A stretch of DNA of 64,000 nucleotides from Latrodectus hesperus (GCA_037975125.1 CM075855.1:107539912-107603911), one strand, 5' to 3'. Numbered from the stretch's first letter, positions 46,868-60,194 are shown. Numbers and translations: made by a program. The notes: a model not told the origin generated them from the sequence alone.

Positions 46868-47042
46868 AATTGGTAACCTAATCTTTATACCATTTGCCTT
46901 CAGTTCAAAACTTTGTGGGTTTGAGACCTATTTCGGGCATGATTGCTTCAAGTGTTTCAAAACCCACTTTAAGCCGTAAATAACAGTCTAACAAGTATTT
47001 GTGAGCAAAAAATGACAGGTGAGACACAAACAAATAAACAAA
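46868..47042 (+). mobile_element. Decayed SINE4 copy
   Basis: Order matches the inverse of the minus-strand copies: GCCTTCAGTTCAAAAC, GTGGGTTTGAGACC (B-box relic), CCCACTTTAAGCCGTA, GAGCAAAAAATGACAGG, then an AAACAAA-type tail. Heavily diverged. Confidence 0.6.
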
Positions 47043-47317
47043 TCCCAGGAAGAATTAGATAGAATTCTCAAATCATTTAAAGATAGAAGAGACTTTTTTC
47101 CGGGAATTGTCAATGCCCAAAAGGAAAATCAAACGTTTAAAAACGAGAAATTTATATTGATCATTTAAGAAGATAAGAGTACCACTCAGAATCAAATCAG
47201 GGTTGCGATGAAAATATCGTTGGAAGAAATGCAAAACAACAAAAGAAGCAGAAATGGCAAACACACTTGTCTGTGAACACTCTAGTAAATGGTGTTTACA
47301 GCTGTCTGGAGTGTAAC

Positions 47318-50300
47318 AAATATTCTTACAATATCATATTGACTAAACAATTCTAAAGAGCCCCCGAGTGAATCTTTTAATCATCGCTGGGAGGACTCTG
47401 AAAATGAGGAAATATAGGGATATTTTCTTTATAATTAAACTAACGTAAGAATATTCGTTCTTATTAAAACAGTACACATATAAACGAATTTTTAGAAATA
47501 AAATTGATAGATACATGAGCATAATAAATACCCATGGGTTATACATTTCATCTCCAAGGAGGCAGTTAGGTATAAAACACCTATATTCAATGCCTTTTAT
47601 TTCTTGAATAAAACAAATATTCTTACATATTATTGTGACAAAATATTTCTAAAGAGCTTCCAAGTGAATCTTTTAATCATCGCCAGGAGGACTCTGAAAA
47701 TGAGGAAATATAGGGATATTTTCTTTATAATTAAACTAACGTAAGAATATTCGTTCTTATTAAAACAGTACACATATAAACGAATTTTTAGAAATAAAAT
47801 TGATAGATACATGAGCATAATAAATACTCACGGGTTATACATTTCATCTCCAAGGAGGCAGTTAGGTATAAAACACCTATATTCAATGCCTTTTATTTCT
47901 TGAATGAAACAAATATTCTTACATATTATAGTGACAAAATATTTCTAAAGAGCTCCCAAGCGAATCTTTTAATCATCGCCAGGATTCTGAAAATGAGGAA
48001 ATATAGGGATATTTCCTATATAATTAAACTAACGTAAGAATATTCGTTCTTATTAAAACAGTACACATATAAACGAATTTTTAGAAATAAAATTGATAGA
48101 TACATGAGCATAATAAATACTCACGGGTTATACATTTCATCTCCAAGGAGGCAGTTAGGTATAAAACACCTATATTCAATGCCTTTTATTTCTTGAATGA
48201 AACAAATATTCTTACATATTATAGTGACAAAATATTTCTAAAGAGCTCCCAAGCGAATCTTTTAATCATCGCCAGGATTCTGAAAATGAGGAAATATAGG
48301 GATATTTCCTATATAATTAAACTAACGTAAGAATATTCGTTCTTATTAAAACAGTACACATATAAACGAATTTTTAGAAATAAAATTGATAGATACATGA
48401 GCATAATAAATACTCACGGGTTATACATTTCATCTCCAAGGAGGCAGTTAGGTATAAAACACCTATATTCAATGCCTTTTATTTCTTGAATGAAACAAAT
48501 ATTCTTACATATTATAGTGACAAAATATTTCTAAAGAGCTCCCAAGCGAATCTTTTAATCATCGCCAGGACTCTGAAAATGAGGAAATATAGGGATATTT
48601 CCTATATAATTAAACTAACGTAAGAATATTCGTTCTTATTAAAACAGTACACATATAAACGATTTTTTAGAAACAATATTGATAGATACATGAGCATAAT
48701 AAATACCCATGGGTTATACATTTCATCTCCAAGGAGGCAGTTAGGTATAAAACACCTATATTCAATGCCTTTTATTTCTTGAATGAAACAAATATTCTTA
48801 CATATTATAGTGACAAAATATTTCTAAAGAGCTCCCAAGCGAATCTTTTAATCATCGCCAGGATTCTGAAAATGAGGAAATATAGGGATATTTCCTATAT
48901 AATTAAACTAACGTAAGAATATTCGTTCTTATTAAAACAGTACACATATAAACGAATTTTTAGAAATAAAATTGATAGATACATGAGCATAATAAATACC
49001 CATGGGTTATACATTTCATCTCCAAGGAGGCAGTTAGGTATAAAACACCTATATTCAATGCCTTTTATTTCTTGAATGAAACAAATATTCTTACATATTA
49101 TTGTGACAAAATATTTCTAAAGAGCTCCCAAGCGAATCTATTAATCATCGCCAGGAGGACTCTGAAAATGAGGAAATATAGGGATATTTCCTATATAATT
49201 AAACTAACGTAAGAATATTCGTTCTTATTAAAACAGTACACATATAAACGATTTTTTAGAAATAAAATTGATAGATACATGAGCATAATAAATACCCACG
49301 GGTTATACATTTCATCTCCAAGGAGGCAGTTAGGTATAAAACACCTATATTCAATGCCTTTTATTTCTTGAATGAAACAAATATTCTTACATATTATAGT
49401 GACAAAATATTTCTAAAGAGCTCCCAAGCGAATCTTTTAATCATCGCCAGGACTCTGAAAATGAGGAAATATAGGGATATTTCCTATATAATTAAACTAA
49501 CGTAAGAATATTCGTTCTTATTAAAACAGTAAACATATAAACGATTTTTTAGAAACAATATTGATAGATACATGAGCATAATAAATACCCATGGGTTATA
49601 CATTTCATCTCCAAGGAGGCAGTTAGGTATAAAACACCTATATTCAATGCCTTTTATTTCTTGAATGAAACAAATATTCTTACATATTATAGTGACAAAA
49701 TATTTCTAAAGAGCTCCCAAGCGAATCTTTTAATCATCGCCAGGACTCTGAAAATGAGGAAATATAGGGATATTTCCTATATAATTAAACTAACGTAAGA
49801 ATATTCGTTCTTATTAAAACAGTACACATATAAACGATTTTTTAGAAACAATATTGATAGATACATGAGCATAATAAATACCCATGGGTTATACATTTCA
49901 TCTCCAAGGAGGCAGTTAGGTATAAAACACCTATATTCAATGCCTTTTATTTCTTGAATGAAACAAATATTCTTACATATTATAGTGACAAAATATTTCT
50001 AAAGAGCTCCCAAGCGAATCTTTTAATCATCGCCAGGACTCTGAAAATGAGGAAATATAGGGATATTTCCTATATAATTAAACTAACGTAAGAATATTCG
50101 TTCTTATTAAAACAGTACACATATAAACGATTTTTTAGAAATAAAATTGATAGATACATGAGCATAATAAATACCCATGGGTTATACATTTCATCTCCAA
50201 GGAGGCAGTTAGGTATAAAACACCTATATTCAATGCCTTTTATTTCTTGAATGAAACAAATATTCTTACATATTATAGTGACAAAATATTTCTAAAGAGC

Positions 50301-53300
50301 TCCCAAGCGAATCTTTTAATCATCGCCAGGACTCTGAAAATGAGGAAATATAGGGATATTTCCTATATAATTAAACTAACGTAAGAATATTCGTTCTTAT
50401 TAAAACAGTACACATATAAACGATTTTTTAGAAACAATATTGATAGATACATGAGCATAATAAATACCCATGGGTTATACATTTCATCTCCAAGGAGGCA
50501 GTTAGGTATAAAACACCTATATTCAATGCCTTTTATTTCTTGAATGAAACAAATATTCTTACATATTATAGTGACAAAATATTTCTAAAGAGCTCCCAAG
50601 CGAATCTTTTAATCATCGCCAGAGGACTCTGAAAATGAGGAAATATAGGGATATTTCCTATATAATTAAACTAACGTAAGAATATTCGTTCTTATTAAAA
50701 CAGTACACATATAAACGATTTTTTAGAAACAATATTGATAGATACATGAGCATAATAAATACCCATGGGTTATACATTTCATCTCCAAGGAGGCAGTTAG
50801 GTATAAAACACCTATATTCAATGCCTTTTATTTCTTGAATGAAACAAATATTCTTACATATTATAGTGACAAAATATTTCTAAAGAGCTCCCAAGCGAAT
50901 CTTTTAATCATCGCCAGGACTCTGAAAATGAGGAAATATAGGGATATTTCCTATATAATTAAACTAACGTAAGAATATTCGTTCTTATTAAAACAGTACA
51001 CATATAAACGATTTTTTAGAAACAATATTGATAGATACATGAGCATAATAAATACCCATGGGTTATACATTTCATCTCCAAGGAGGCAGTTAGGTATAAA
51101 ACACCTATATTCAATGCCTTTTATTTCTTGAATGAAACAAATATTCTTACATATTATAGTGACAAAATATTTCTAAAGAGCTCCCAAGCGAATCTTTTAA
51201 TCATCGCCAGGACTCTGAAAATGAGGAAATATAGGGATATTTCCTATATAATTAAACTAACGTAAGAATATTCGTTCTTATTAAAACAGTACACATATAA
51301 ACGATTTTTTAGAAATAAAATTGATAGATACATGAGCATAATAAATACCCATGGGTTATACATTTCATCTCCAAGGAGGCAGTTAGGTATAAAACACCTA
51401 TATTCAATGCCTTTTATTTCTTGAATGAAACAAATATTCTTACATATTATAGTGACAAAATATTTCTAAAGAGCTCCCAAGCGAATCTTTTAATCATCGC
51501 CAGGACTCTGAAAATGAGGAAATATAGGGATATTTCCTATATAATTAAACTAACGTAAGAATATTCGTTCTTATTAAAACAGTACACATATAAACGATTT
51601 TTTAGAAACAATATTGATAGATACATGAGCATAATAAATACCCATGGGTTATACATTTCATCTCCAAGGAGGCAGTTAGGTATAAAACACCTATATTCAA
51701 TGCCTTTTATTTCTTGAATGAAACAAATATTCTTACATATTATAGTGACAAAATATTTCTAAAGAGCTCCCAAGCGAATCTTTTAATCATCGCCAGGACT
51801 CTGAAAATGAGGAAATATAGGGATATTTCCTATATAATTAAACTAACGTAAGAATATTCGTTCTTATTAAAACAGTACACATATAAACGATTTTTTAGAA
51901 ACAATATTGATAGATACATGAGCATAATAAATACCCATGGGTTATACATTTCATCTCCAAGGAGGCAGTTAGGTATAAAACACCTATATTCAATGCCTTT
52001 TATTTCTTGAATGAAACAAATATTCTTACATATTATAGTGACAAAATATTTCTAAAGAGCTCCCAAGCGAATCTTTTAATCATCGCCAGGACTCTGAAAA
52101 TGAGGAAATATAGGGATATTTCCTATATAATTAAACTAACGTAAGAATATTCGTTCTTATTAAAACAGTACACATATAAACGATTTTTTAGAAATAAAAT
52201 TGATAGATACATGAGCATAATAAATACCCATGGGTTATACATTTCATCTCCAAGGAGGCAGTTAGGTATAAAACACCTATATTCAATGCCTTTTATTTCT
52301 TGAATGAAACAAATATTCTTACATATTATAGTGACAAAATATTTCTAAAGAGCTCCCAAGCGAATCTTTTAATCATCGCCAGGACTCTGAAAATGAGGAA
52401 ATATAGGGATATTTCCTATATAATTAAACTAACGTAAGAATATTCGTTCTTATTAAAACAGTACACATATAAACGATTTTTTAGAAACAATATTGATAGA
52501 TACATGAGCATAATAAATACCCATGGGTTATACATTTCATCTCCAAGGAGGCAGTTAGGTATAAAACACCTATATTCAATGCCTTTTATTTCTTGAATGA
52601 AACAAATATTCTTACATATTATAGTGACAAAATATTTCTAAAGAGCTCCCAAGCGAATCTTTTAATCATCGCCAGGACTCTGAAAATGAGGAAATATAGG
52701 GATATTTCCTATATAATTAAACTAACGTAAGAATATTCGTTCTTATTAAAACAGTACACATATAAACGATTTTTTAGAAATAAAATTGATAGATACATGA
52801 GCATAATAAATACCCATGGGTTATACATTTCATCTCCAAGGAGGCAGTTAGGTATAAAACACCTATATTCAATGCCTTTTATTTCTTGAATGAAACAAAT
52901 ATTCTTACATATTATAGTGACAAAATATTTCTAAAGAGCTCCCAAGCGAATCTTTTAATCATCGCCAGGACTCTGAAAATGAGGAAATATAGGGATATTT
53001 CCTATATAATTAAACTAACGTAAGAATATTCGTTCTTATTAAAACAGTACACATATAAACGATTTTTTAGAAACAATATTGATAGATACATGAGCATAAT
53101 AAATACCCATGGGTTATACATTTCATCTCCAAGGAGGCAGTTAGGTATAAAACACCTATATTCAATGCCTTTTATTTCTTGAATGAAACAAATATTCTTA
53201 CATATTATAGTGACAAAATATTTCTAAAGAGCTCCCAAGCGAATCTTTTAATCATCGCCAGGACTCTGAAAATGAGGAAATATAGGGATATTTCCTATAT

Positions 53301-54480
53301 AATTAAACTAACGTAAGAATATTCGTTCTTATTAAAACAGTACACATATAAACGATTTTTTAGAAACAATATTGATAGATACATGAGCATAATAAATACC
53401 CATAGGTTATACATTTCATCTCCAAGGAGGCAGTTAGGTATAAAACACCTATATTCAATGCCTTTTATTTCTTGAATGAAACAAATATTCTTACATATTA
53501 TTGTGACAAAATATTTCTAAAGAGCTCCCAAGCGAATCTTTTAATCATCGCCAGGAGGACTCTGAAAATGAAGGAAATATAGGGATATTTCCTATATAAT
53601 TAAACTAACGTAAGAATATTCGTTCTTATTAAAACAGTACACATATAAACGATTTTTTAGAAATAAAATTGATAGATACATGAGCATAATAAATACCCAC
53701 GGGTTATAAATTTCATCTCCAAGGAGGCAGTTAGGTATAAAACACCTATATTCAATGCCTTTTATTTCTTGAATGAAACAAATATTCTTACATATTATAG
53801 TGACAAAATATTTCTAAAGAGCTCCCAAGCGAATCTTTTAATCATCGCCAGGAGGACTCTGAAAATGAGGAAATATAGGGATATTTCCTATATAATTAAA
53901 CTAACGTAAGAATATTCGTTCTTATTAAAACAGTACACATATAAACGATTTTTTAGAAACAATATTGATAGATACATGAGCATAATAAATACCCATGGGT
54001 TATACATTTCATCTCCAAGGAGGCAGTTAGGTATAAAACAGCTATATGCAATGCTTCTTATTTCTTGAATGAAACAAATATTCTTACATATTATAGTGAC
54101 AAAATATTTCTAAAGAGCTCCCAAGCGAATCTTTTAATCATCGCCAGGAGGACTCTGAAAATGAGGAAATATAGGGATATTTCCTATATAATTAAACTAA
54201 CGTAAGAATATTCGTTCTTATTAAAACAGTACACATATAAACGATTTTTTAGAAACAATATTGATAGATACATGAGCATAATAAATACCCATGGGTTATA
54301 CATTTCATCTCCAAGGAGGCAGTTACGTATAAAACACCTATATTCAATGCCTTTTATTTCTTGAATGAAACAAATAGTCTTACATATTATAGTGACAAAA
54401 TATTTCTAAAGAGCCCCCAAGCGAATCTTTTAATCATCGCTGCGAGGACACTGAATATAAGGAAATACAGGAACATTTCC
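47318..54480. repeat. Satellite array, 293-297-bp unit, ~24-25 copies
   Basis: The landmark GGGTTATACATTTCATCTCC recurs 24 times from 47535 to 54293 with spacings of 293 bp in most cases and 295-297 in the rest. The longer units retain GGAGGACTC where the others have GGACTC. Central units are nearly identical, while the first and last are diverged. Each unit contains several small dyads: GGAAATAT-AGGG-ATATTTCC, TAAGAA-TATTCG-TTCTTA and the palindrome ACCCATGGGT. No protein coding is evident; the 60-70-codon minus frames are repeats of the same chance ORF. Both ends of the array lie inside the window. Confidence 0.97.
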
Positions 54481-54812
54481 TTATTGTTGCAATTGATAAA
54501 AAGTTTCATTGCTATTAAATAGCAATATATTATTTTTAAATAAGAGCGATATAGATAAGAAGGATAATAAATTCTAATGGGATATTGAACAGAGATCTCC
54601 AAAAAATTAGCAATAATTAAAATTATTTCTTATGAAGTATTACACTTCTCTTACTTTTGCACTATAAATTACCTAGATCTTTACATCACAACTACAACTA
54701 TGCATAAAAGAGCTTTTTTATGGAGTACTTTGCGAATGATTTGCCTTATTTCAAAATATTCTTACACATTTTATTGGAATAAACTTTCTTGAAGACCCCC
54801 CAAAAAGAATCT
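54481..54812. repeat. Decayed edge of the satellite array
   Basis: Sequence still follows the unit order at low identity: GGATAATAAATTCTAATGGG and GATCTCCAA at 54564-54602, then AAATATTCTTACACATTTTATTG and GAATCTTTTGTTCA at 54762-54822. Confidence 0.65.
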
Positions 54813-54896
54813 TTTGTTCAATTTTTAAATTTAGTTACAAATATTTCATAATTATTTCCGAAAGCAGCAAGGCAAGATTCCTAGCTTTTGTTGGAA

Positions 54897-55290
54897 TCGG
54901 TTTTGGTTGTCACTCAACGACCCTTTTTCCCCAAATTTTCTGGTCTATATAGCCCAAATCGGCATTTATAGACGAGGATAAACAATTTAAAATTGATTCC
55001 ATACTATTAACATTCAAGCTCTCAACGTGAGATTCAAACCCCGGAAGTTGAACCAAAGGCAAGAGTACTGTGGTTGGTTGGTTGGTTGGTTTGTCGCTCA
55101 ACGATCATTTTTTGCACACGAGGCCTAATTAGACCGGGACCTACGGTTTAAAGTGGATTTCGAACCATTACAAACATCCATGCCAAAGGTTGGATTCGAG
55201 CCCACGAACTGTTGAACTGGAGGCAAGAGTGCTAACCATTCGGCTACCAGCTCGGCACAAGAGAACTGTGCATTGTGCTGCCAACTCAGC
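54897..55290 (-). mobile_element. Old SINE4 copy, split by a younger SINE4
   Basis: 54897-55072 keeps the TGTCACTCAACGACC...TTCAAACCCCGGAAGTTGAACC order, and 55271-55290 supplies the missing outer head (GTGCTGCCAACTCAGC). The young copy at 55073-55257 interrupts the head region. Confidence 0.7.
55073..55257 (-). mobile_element. SINE4 copy with target duplication
   Basis: Well preserved: head inverse GGCTACCAGCTCGGC, B-box inverse GGATTCGAGCCC, body CCTACGGTTTAAAGTGGATT, TTTTTTGCACACGAGG, and a (TTGG)n end, which is a (CCAA)n tail on its own strand. The flanks CAAGAGTACTGTG (55060-55072) and CAAGAGAACTGTG (55258-55270) are a 13-bp duplication with one mismatch. Confidence 0.88.
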
Positions 55291-55768
55291 TGCTTCTTTT
55301 GTAATTAGTTATTTCCTGTGTAAATGTTTTTTTATTTGGAAAAAAATGTGCGATTAAAGAAAAACAATTATTATTCACTTAGCCTTGTTTAAAAAATTGT
55401 TGTGTATGATGAAATCAGGTTTGAAATAGTGATCGTTTTAAAAGAATAGAAGGGTGCATCCATGAAATTGGATCTCCTCACTAATAGGACAATTAATTGC
55501 TTTCTAGTTGGTTTTATAATGAAAACAAAAAACATGCTTCCCACAATTGATAAAAGTAGAATTTTTTTTTTTAAATCAGGGAAAGTAAATTCCGAGTTTT
55601 AGATTTTTGCAAAACAGAATGAAATGGATGTGACTACTGTAAATATTTTATTTCTCAACTTCAGTGATTGTCTTTGTAGACAATTTAAATGTATTGAAAC
55701 GAACCTTACTTTTTCGTTCTTGAAGCGAGAAGAATTTCCCCCATTTATGTAATTCAAATTACAATACA
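55291..55768. other. AT-rich non-coding DNA
   Basis: Nothing recognised between the SINE nest and the LINE 3' end. Confidence 0.35.
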
Positions 55769-56035
55769 GAAATCTATCGAATGTACAAGGAGCCAGACGT
55801 TGTACATCACATTAAAGTAAGCCGTCTCAATTGGGGTGGACATGTTATTAAAGTGAAGGACAATAAAACACCAAGGGAAATTTTTTTGCAAAACCCATCA
55901 ACGTAAGAAGAAGACTGTAGGGTCCTTGGAACAAAATATTGGAGGAGTTTGGCTGCCAGTAGAGGTGGCTGGAAGAAACTTGTTCAGAAGGCCTTGGCCC
56001 ATCCTGGGCTGGCGCGCCATGAATGATGATGATAT
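55769..56035 (+). pseudogene. RTE/CR1-like LINE, C-terminal pol remnant
   Basis: An 85-codon frame with one in-frame TAA reads EIYRMYKEPDVVHHIKVSRL, then NWGGHVIKVKDNKTPREIF, and after a gap CRVLGTKYWRSLAASRGGWK, ending QKALAHPGLARHE at TGA 56024-56026. This is the typical C-terminal region after the reverse transcriptase in a widespread arthropod LINE group. The tail (ATG)n directly after the stop is characteristic of RTE-type short microsatellite tails. A deletion has removed the middle of the region after LQNP. It differs from the RNase H-bearing LINEs elsewhere in the window. Confidence 0.8.
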
Positions 56036-56551
56036 AATCCAAATAACAGTATATGCAAATTTACACAAGAAACTCAAATTATCATTAACTTTGTTTAAAA
56101 ATTAATTCCAAACGCGTTAATCAAAATTTTGAAATGAAACAGCTTTTGGGTTAGCGAGAGATTAACATAGTTTTCTATCCACTCCGTGCAGTCCTTTTTA
56201 ATTCAAATTTGAGCAAAAGTTTGGCAGGAAGAAGAATAGGAATTTTATTAATATAGATAGTTATAGATTCTATAATACTGTTACATGTTTCATAGTTTTA
56301 AGATTAAATTTGTAAGGTTTAGTGTGGACTAGTGGCAGAATATTGCTTTCTGGAACGAAGGTTATGAGTTCGATTACAGCGATTGAACAAAGATAAATTT
56401 TATGTTAAAGTCTTTTCAATGCACGTCTGTGAAGGTTGATACACAGGAAGTTTTTGGGTTTTCTTCTTTTGTATATGGGAATGTGGTCCACTATTTTTTG
56501 AAGTTCTCTAGGAAGACAAATTACGAAGTGGACCTTAAAATAACATTCAAC
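56036..56551. other. Spacer with decayed tRNA-derived SINE head
   Basis: At about 56322-56385 an A-box relic (GTGGACTAGTGGCAG) and B-box relic (GAGTTCGATTA) are spaced as in a SINE head. The rest is unrecognised. Confidence 0.4.
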
Positions 56552-56560
56552 ATCCTAGGT

Positions 56561-56745
56561 TTGGTTTGGTTTGTTTGTCGCTCTACGATCATTTTTTGCC
56601 CACTAGGGCTAATTAGACCGGGGCCTACGGCTTAAAGTGGATTCAGAACCACTACAAACATCCATGCCCTAGGTGGGATTCAAACCCACGAACTATTGAA
56701 CCGAAGGCAAGAGCGCTAACCATTCGGCTGCCAGCTCGGCTCAAA
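56561..56745 (-). mobile_element. SINE4 copy with 9-bp target duplication
   Basis: 185 bp. The head inverse GGCTGCCAGCTCGGC, B-box inverse GGATTCAAACCC, body CCTACGGCTTAAAGTGGATT and a TTTGG-type end are all present. ATCCTAGGT flanks it at 56552-56560 and 56746-56754. This and 55073-55257 are the best SINE4 references here. Confidence 0.9.
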
Positions 56746-56754
56746 ATCCTAGGT

Positions 56755-57750
56755 CTTTAGGTAGTTTACAACATGGTATCAATAGTTAAATTTAGAAATA
56801 TTTAGCTATTTATAGTTATCTTAAAATTTTATTAAATAGGGTTTTTGATATACAAAATTAAAAAATTTTGTTCGGATTTTAAACTATTTTTCAGTAAAGT
56901 TGCATAAAGTAAATTCATAAGTTTTTTTTTTATTGAAAAACATTTACAAGTGTTTTTTTTAATTTTCTGGAATTACTACAACATTAATTTAGCTTAATAT
57001 TTCAATTTCTTTTTATGTACTTTTTTTCATTTTGATTTGTCAAACTCCCAAAAGAAAATAGTTTGATAAAAACAATAAAGTAAAAAATACATTAAACATT
57101 GTGAATTTAATAAATTTAAATAATCATAATTAATTTCGATTCAGAATAAGCATGAATTTAAGAATAATAAAAACAAACTTTTGTGATTTTATGATGATAT
57201 TTTTTTAGCTTATGGAAATTGTAAAAAGCGCTTAAAATAATTTTGAAGATGCATAAGTAAATTGTTTACAATTCATACATTTTATTACAGTGAAATTAAC
57301 GGCACACTTAAACTAAATTCCAATAGCAATACTCAGATTATTGTAAGTGGTATACCAAAGCTAGTAGAGGGAAAGTCAATGCTTTAAAATTACAAGAACA
57401 CAAAATTATTTTATTCACTACCAATATTTTATGCTTTGTACAATTAAAATATTATTAGTCTTTTAAAGCTCAGATTTTAAGATCAAAATATGTTGCTATA
57501 CTTTATAAGAAGTAAAACACCAGTACCTTTCTTTAAGCACCAATCAACCAAGACTTACGAAAAGTAGTCAATAGAATTTTCCCGAGAACTTATAGAATGA
57601 TGAGGATTTTCTTGAAAATTTTGTAGACACGGTACCAGTTTGCTATCTAAAATTTCCCTAAAAATGTTATCTCATGTAGTAGGTCAGTCCCTTTTTTGTA
57701 TGTTGGGTAAATTACTTTATTTGGCGAAATTATTGATGAAAATTTAATTG
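56755..57750. other. AT-rich non-coding DNA
   Basis: No feature recognised. Confidence 0.35.
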
Positions 57751-58598
57751 CCGTATTTTCCTGTATATATAATCTGCAGGAGCGAATAATCCGCGGCAAT
57801 TTTTCCAGCGAATAGTCAAAAATTTATACTGCTTATAATTTGGTGCCAAATCAAATAAAAAAAATTCGTTACAATTAAAAATATGATGAATTATACAGAA
57901 AAAAACATGTGATAAAGATCTGTTTGAATCCATCTGAATGCAAAGTACGATTAGCTGAGATAAAAGCACGAGATCGATTAATGTCGGGGAAGATTCTATT
58001 AAAACTTATCAATTTTTAAACTTTAATAACTTTTAAAACAAGGTTTGAAATATTTTAAAAATAAACTATATTTGTTTCGTTAATAGTTAAATGAAAGAAA
58101 TGGAATACTTTCTAACTGCACACGGAATACATTTTTTTGTACCGCGCCTGCTTTGTTTTTCACCTTACATTACACGTTTGTCGACATTTTTTTTCATTTG
58201 CCTTCCCTATAGCTTTCAATTTAAAATGTGCTCTGTAACTTAATAATTTTCACTTTCCTATGACGATATATGAATTTGAATGTTTTCAGGGCGAAACAGT
58301 TCAGGTCAAGACAGAAATGACGTTAATGAATTGCAACTTTAATTATCATTCGGAATAGCTGAATTCGTTCTTGAACGTAATTGGAAAATGTTGATTATCT
58401 TTAAAATAAGTCAACTGAATATTTGCGTTGTCTGTTATTTATTCTATGAAACATAAACGGCATTTCTTTCAAAATTTTACTGTACGCTTTTCTGATGAAA
58501 GATATTTTGTCAGATTATCCGCGACGGCATATAATACGCACACCGAAATTCGGAACTTTTTAACACACAATCCGCGGATTATATACAGAAAAATACGG
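57751..58598. mobile_element. TIR element, non-autonomous
   Basis: The left end CCGTATTTTCCTGTATATA and the right end's inverse CCGTATTTTTCTGTATATAA match over ~28 bp, continuing to an ATCCGC(GG) motif near both ends. A TA follows the right end. The 848-bp interior has no recognised transposase. The frames entering each TIR at 57730-57969 (-) and 58428-58622 (+) share IYRKIR only because both read the TIR. Confidence 0.72.
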
Positions 58599-58599
58599 T

Positions 58600-60192
58600 A
58601 CAATACCTTGAAAGAAAAATAAGACAAAAAGTATGAAGAAAGACAGAATTCTTATACATTATGACCAAATATGCTTAAAGAATGTGTAAAATAATATCTA
58701 ATAGTAAGTTACTTCTACTACTAATAGTAAGTTAATCTTTTGAAAATTAGATTTAGCAATCAAATTTCTGAAGAAGTTTTAGAGAAACTTCATATAAAAC
58801 ACATTAAGATATTTATGATGCACCAAAATAATTATAAAAAATACATTCTACTATCTCAATGCTTTTACTAATTCATGTAAGAGCAAATTTAATTTCTTAA
58901 ACTTGTACAATGAGTGCAAAAAAAATCAAGTGACTCACCCAATTCCTTCAGAAAAATTGTAAGCACGTAGCAGTATTAACAAAAATCCTGAATCTAAAAA
59001 AATGCAATTTCTTAAATATTATTTATAAATACTTAAATATTACTTATATATTTAAATAATATACATAATAGCTTTCTAAATAATGAATTTAAATATTTTT
59101 ATAATATTTAATTTGATAATTAAAGGTATTAATTAATTTTTAGAATTACAGACTTTTTTAATTATTCGCATTTTTATTTTAATTATGTAGATATTTTGAC
59201 AGTTATCTTCGAAAAGTAACCAATTGATATAGAAAAATGAATTTTAGATAAATAAACATACTCATTTACAAGAATATAGTATATTTGTAATTTTAATATT
59301 CCATATAGATGCACAAAAATATGTGGTACGTGTGAACTTGGAAATGATTTTGTAAGAAAAATACACAAGTTCACAAAAAAGATATTTTATTCAAAATAAA
59401 AACTTTAATCGTATTCACTAACGCTTTAGAATAACCAACAAAAACTTTTCATTCAGGTTTTTTTGCTCTATTCAGCATTTTTTTTCAATCGACAAAGCAA
59501 CAGAAATAAAATATTTAATAATTCATATTTTAAAATAGCAACGTATCTTCAAAATTTCATTATTAAATTAAACTTTTATTTGAAAACTATTTCTTTTACT
59601 GCTGAAAATTCGGAATTCACAAAGCATGTTTGCCATTTTATTATTTAAAAAAATGCTTTATAGCAAGAATTAAATTTCAATACTAATTCTTTCATATAAA
59701 TTTTTTTCAGATTATTTATTCAACTGAAAGTACTTTATAGTTAGCATATTAACTAAAAATAATTGAATGAAAATTTGAGCCATTAAAAATAATATATTTT
59801 ACTTAAATAGAAAACAAAATGAATAAATATTGAAATTTCTGATTTATGTAAGATAACCTCTAAAGATTTTACAGTTATTTTTATATTTCCAACTATGAAC
59901 AATTTGTGTTATTAAAATTTCTAGTTATTTTACATATTCAAACTAATCAATATGTTAGAGTTAGTGGGATTAATAGGAAATGATCTATGACCCAATAAGA
60001 CAAGCCAAAAGAACAGAGCACCTATCTTTGAAGGCAGAAGAAAGTGTTTATAAAGATTTCGAGAACTGTGATTTGGTGAAAAATGACATTTTATATTATT
60101 TTAACTATATATACAATTTACTTTGTTTAAAACTATTCCGCATCACGAAATCTGGGTTTTATGAATAGATTAGTTAAAAAAGAGTTAAAGAG
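58600..60192. other. AT-rich non-coding DNA
   Basis: No gene recognised. A short direct repeat (CTAATAGTAAGTTA) lies at about 58700-58735. Confidence 0.4.
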
Positions 60193-60194
60193 TA

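Noticed and set aside
47318..54480. CRISPR-like array
   Set aside because: Units are ~293 bp and contiguous without unique spacers, in eukaryotic context: a satellite.
47343..54602. 60-70-codon minus frames repeated in the array
   Set aside because: They are the same chance frame carried by satellite units and are broken in most copies.
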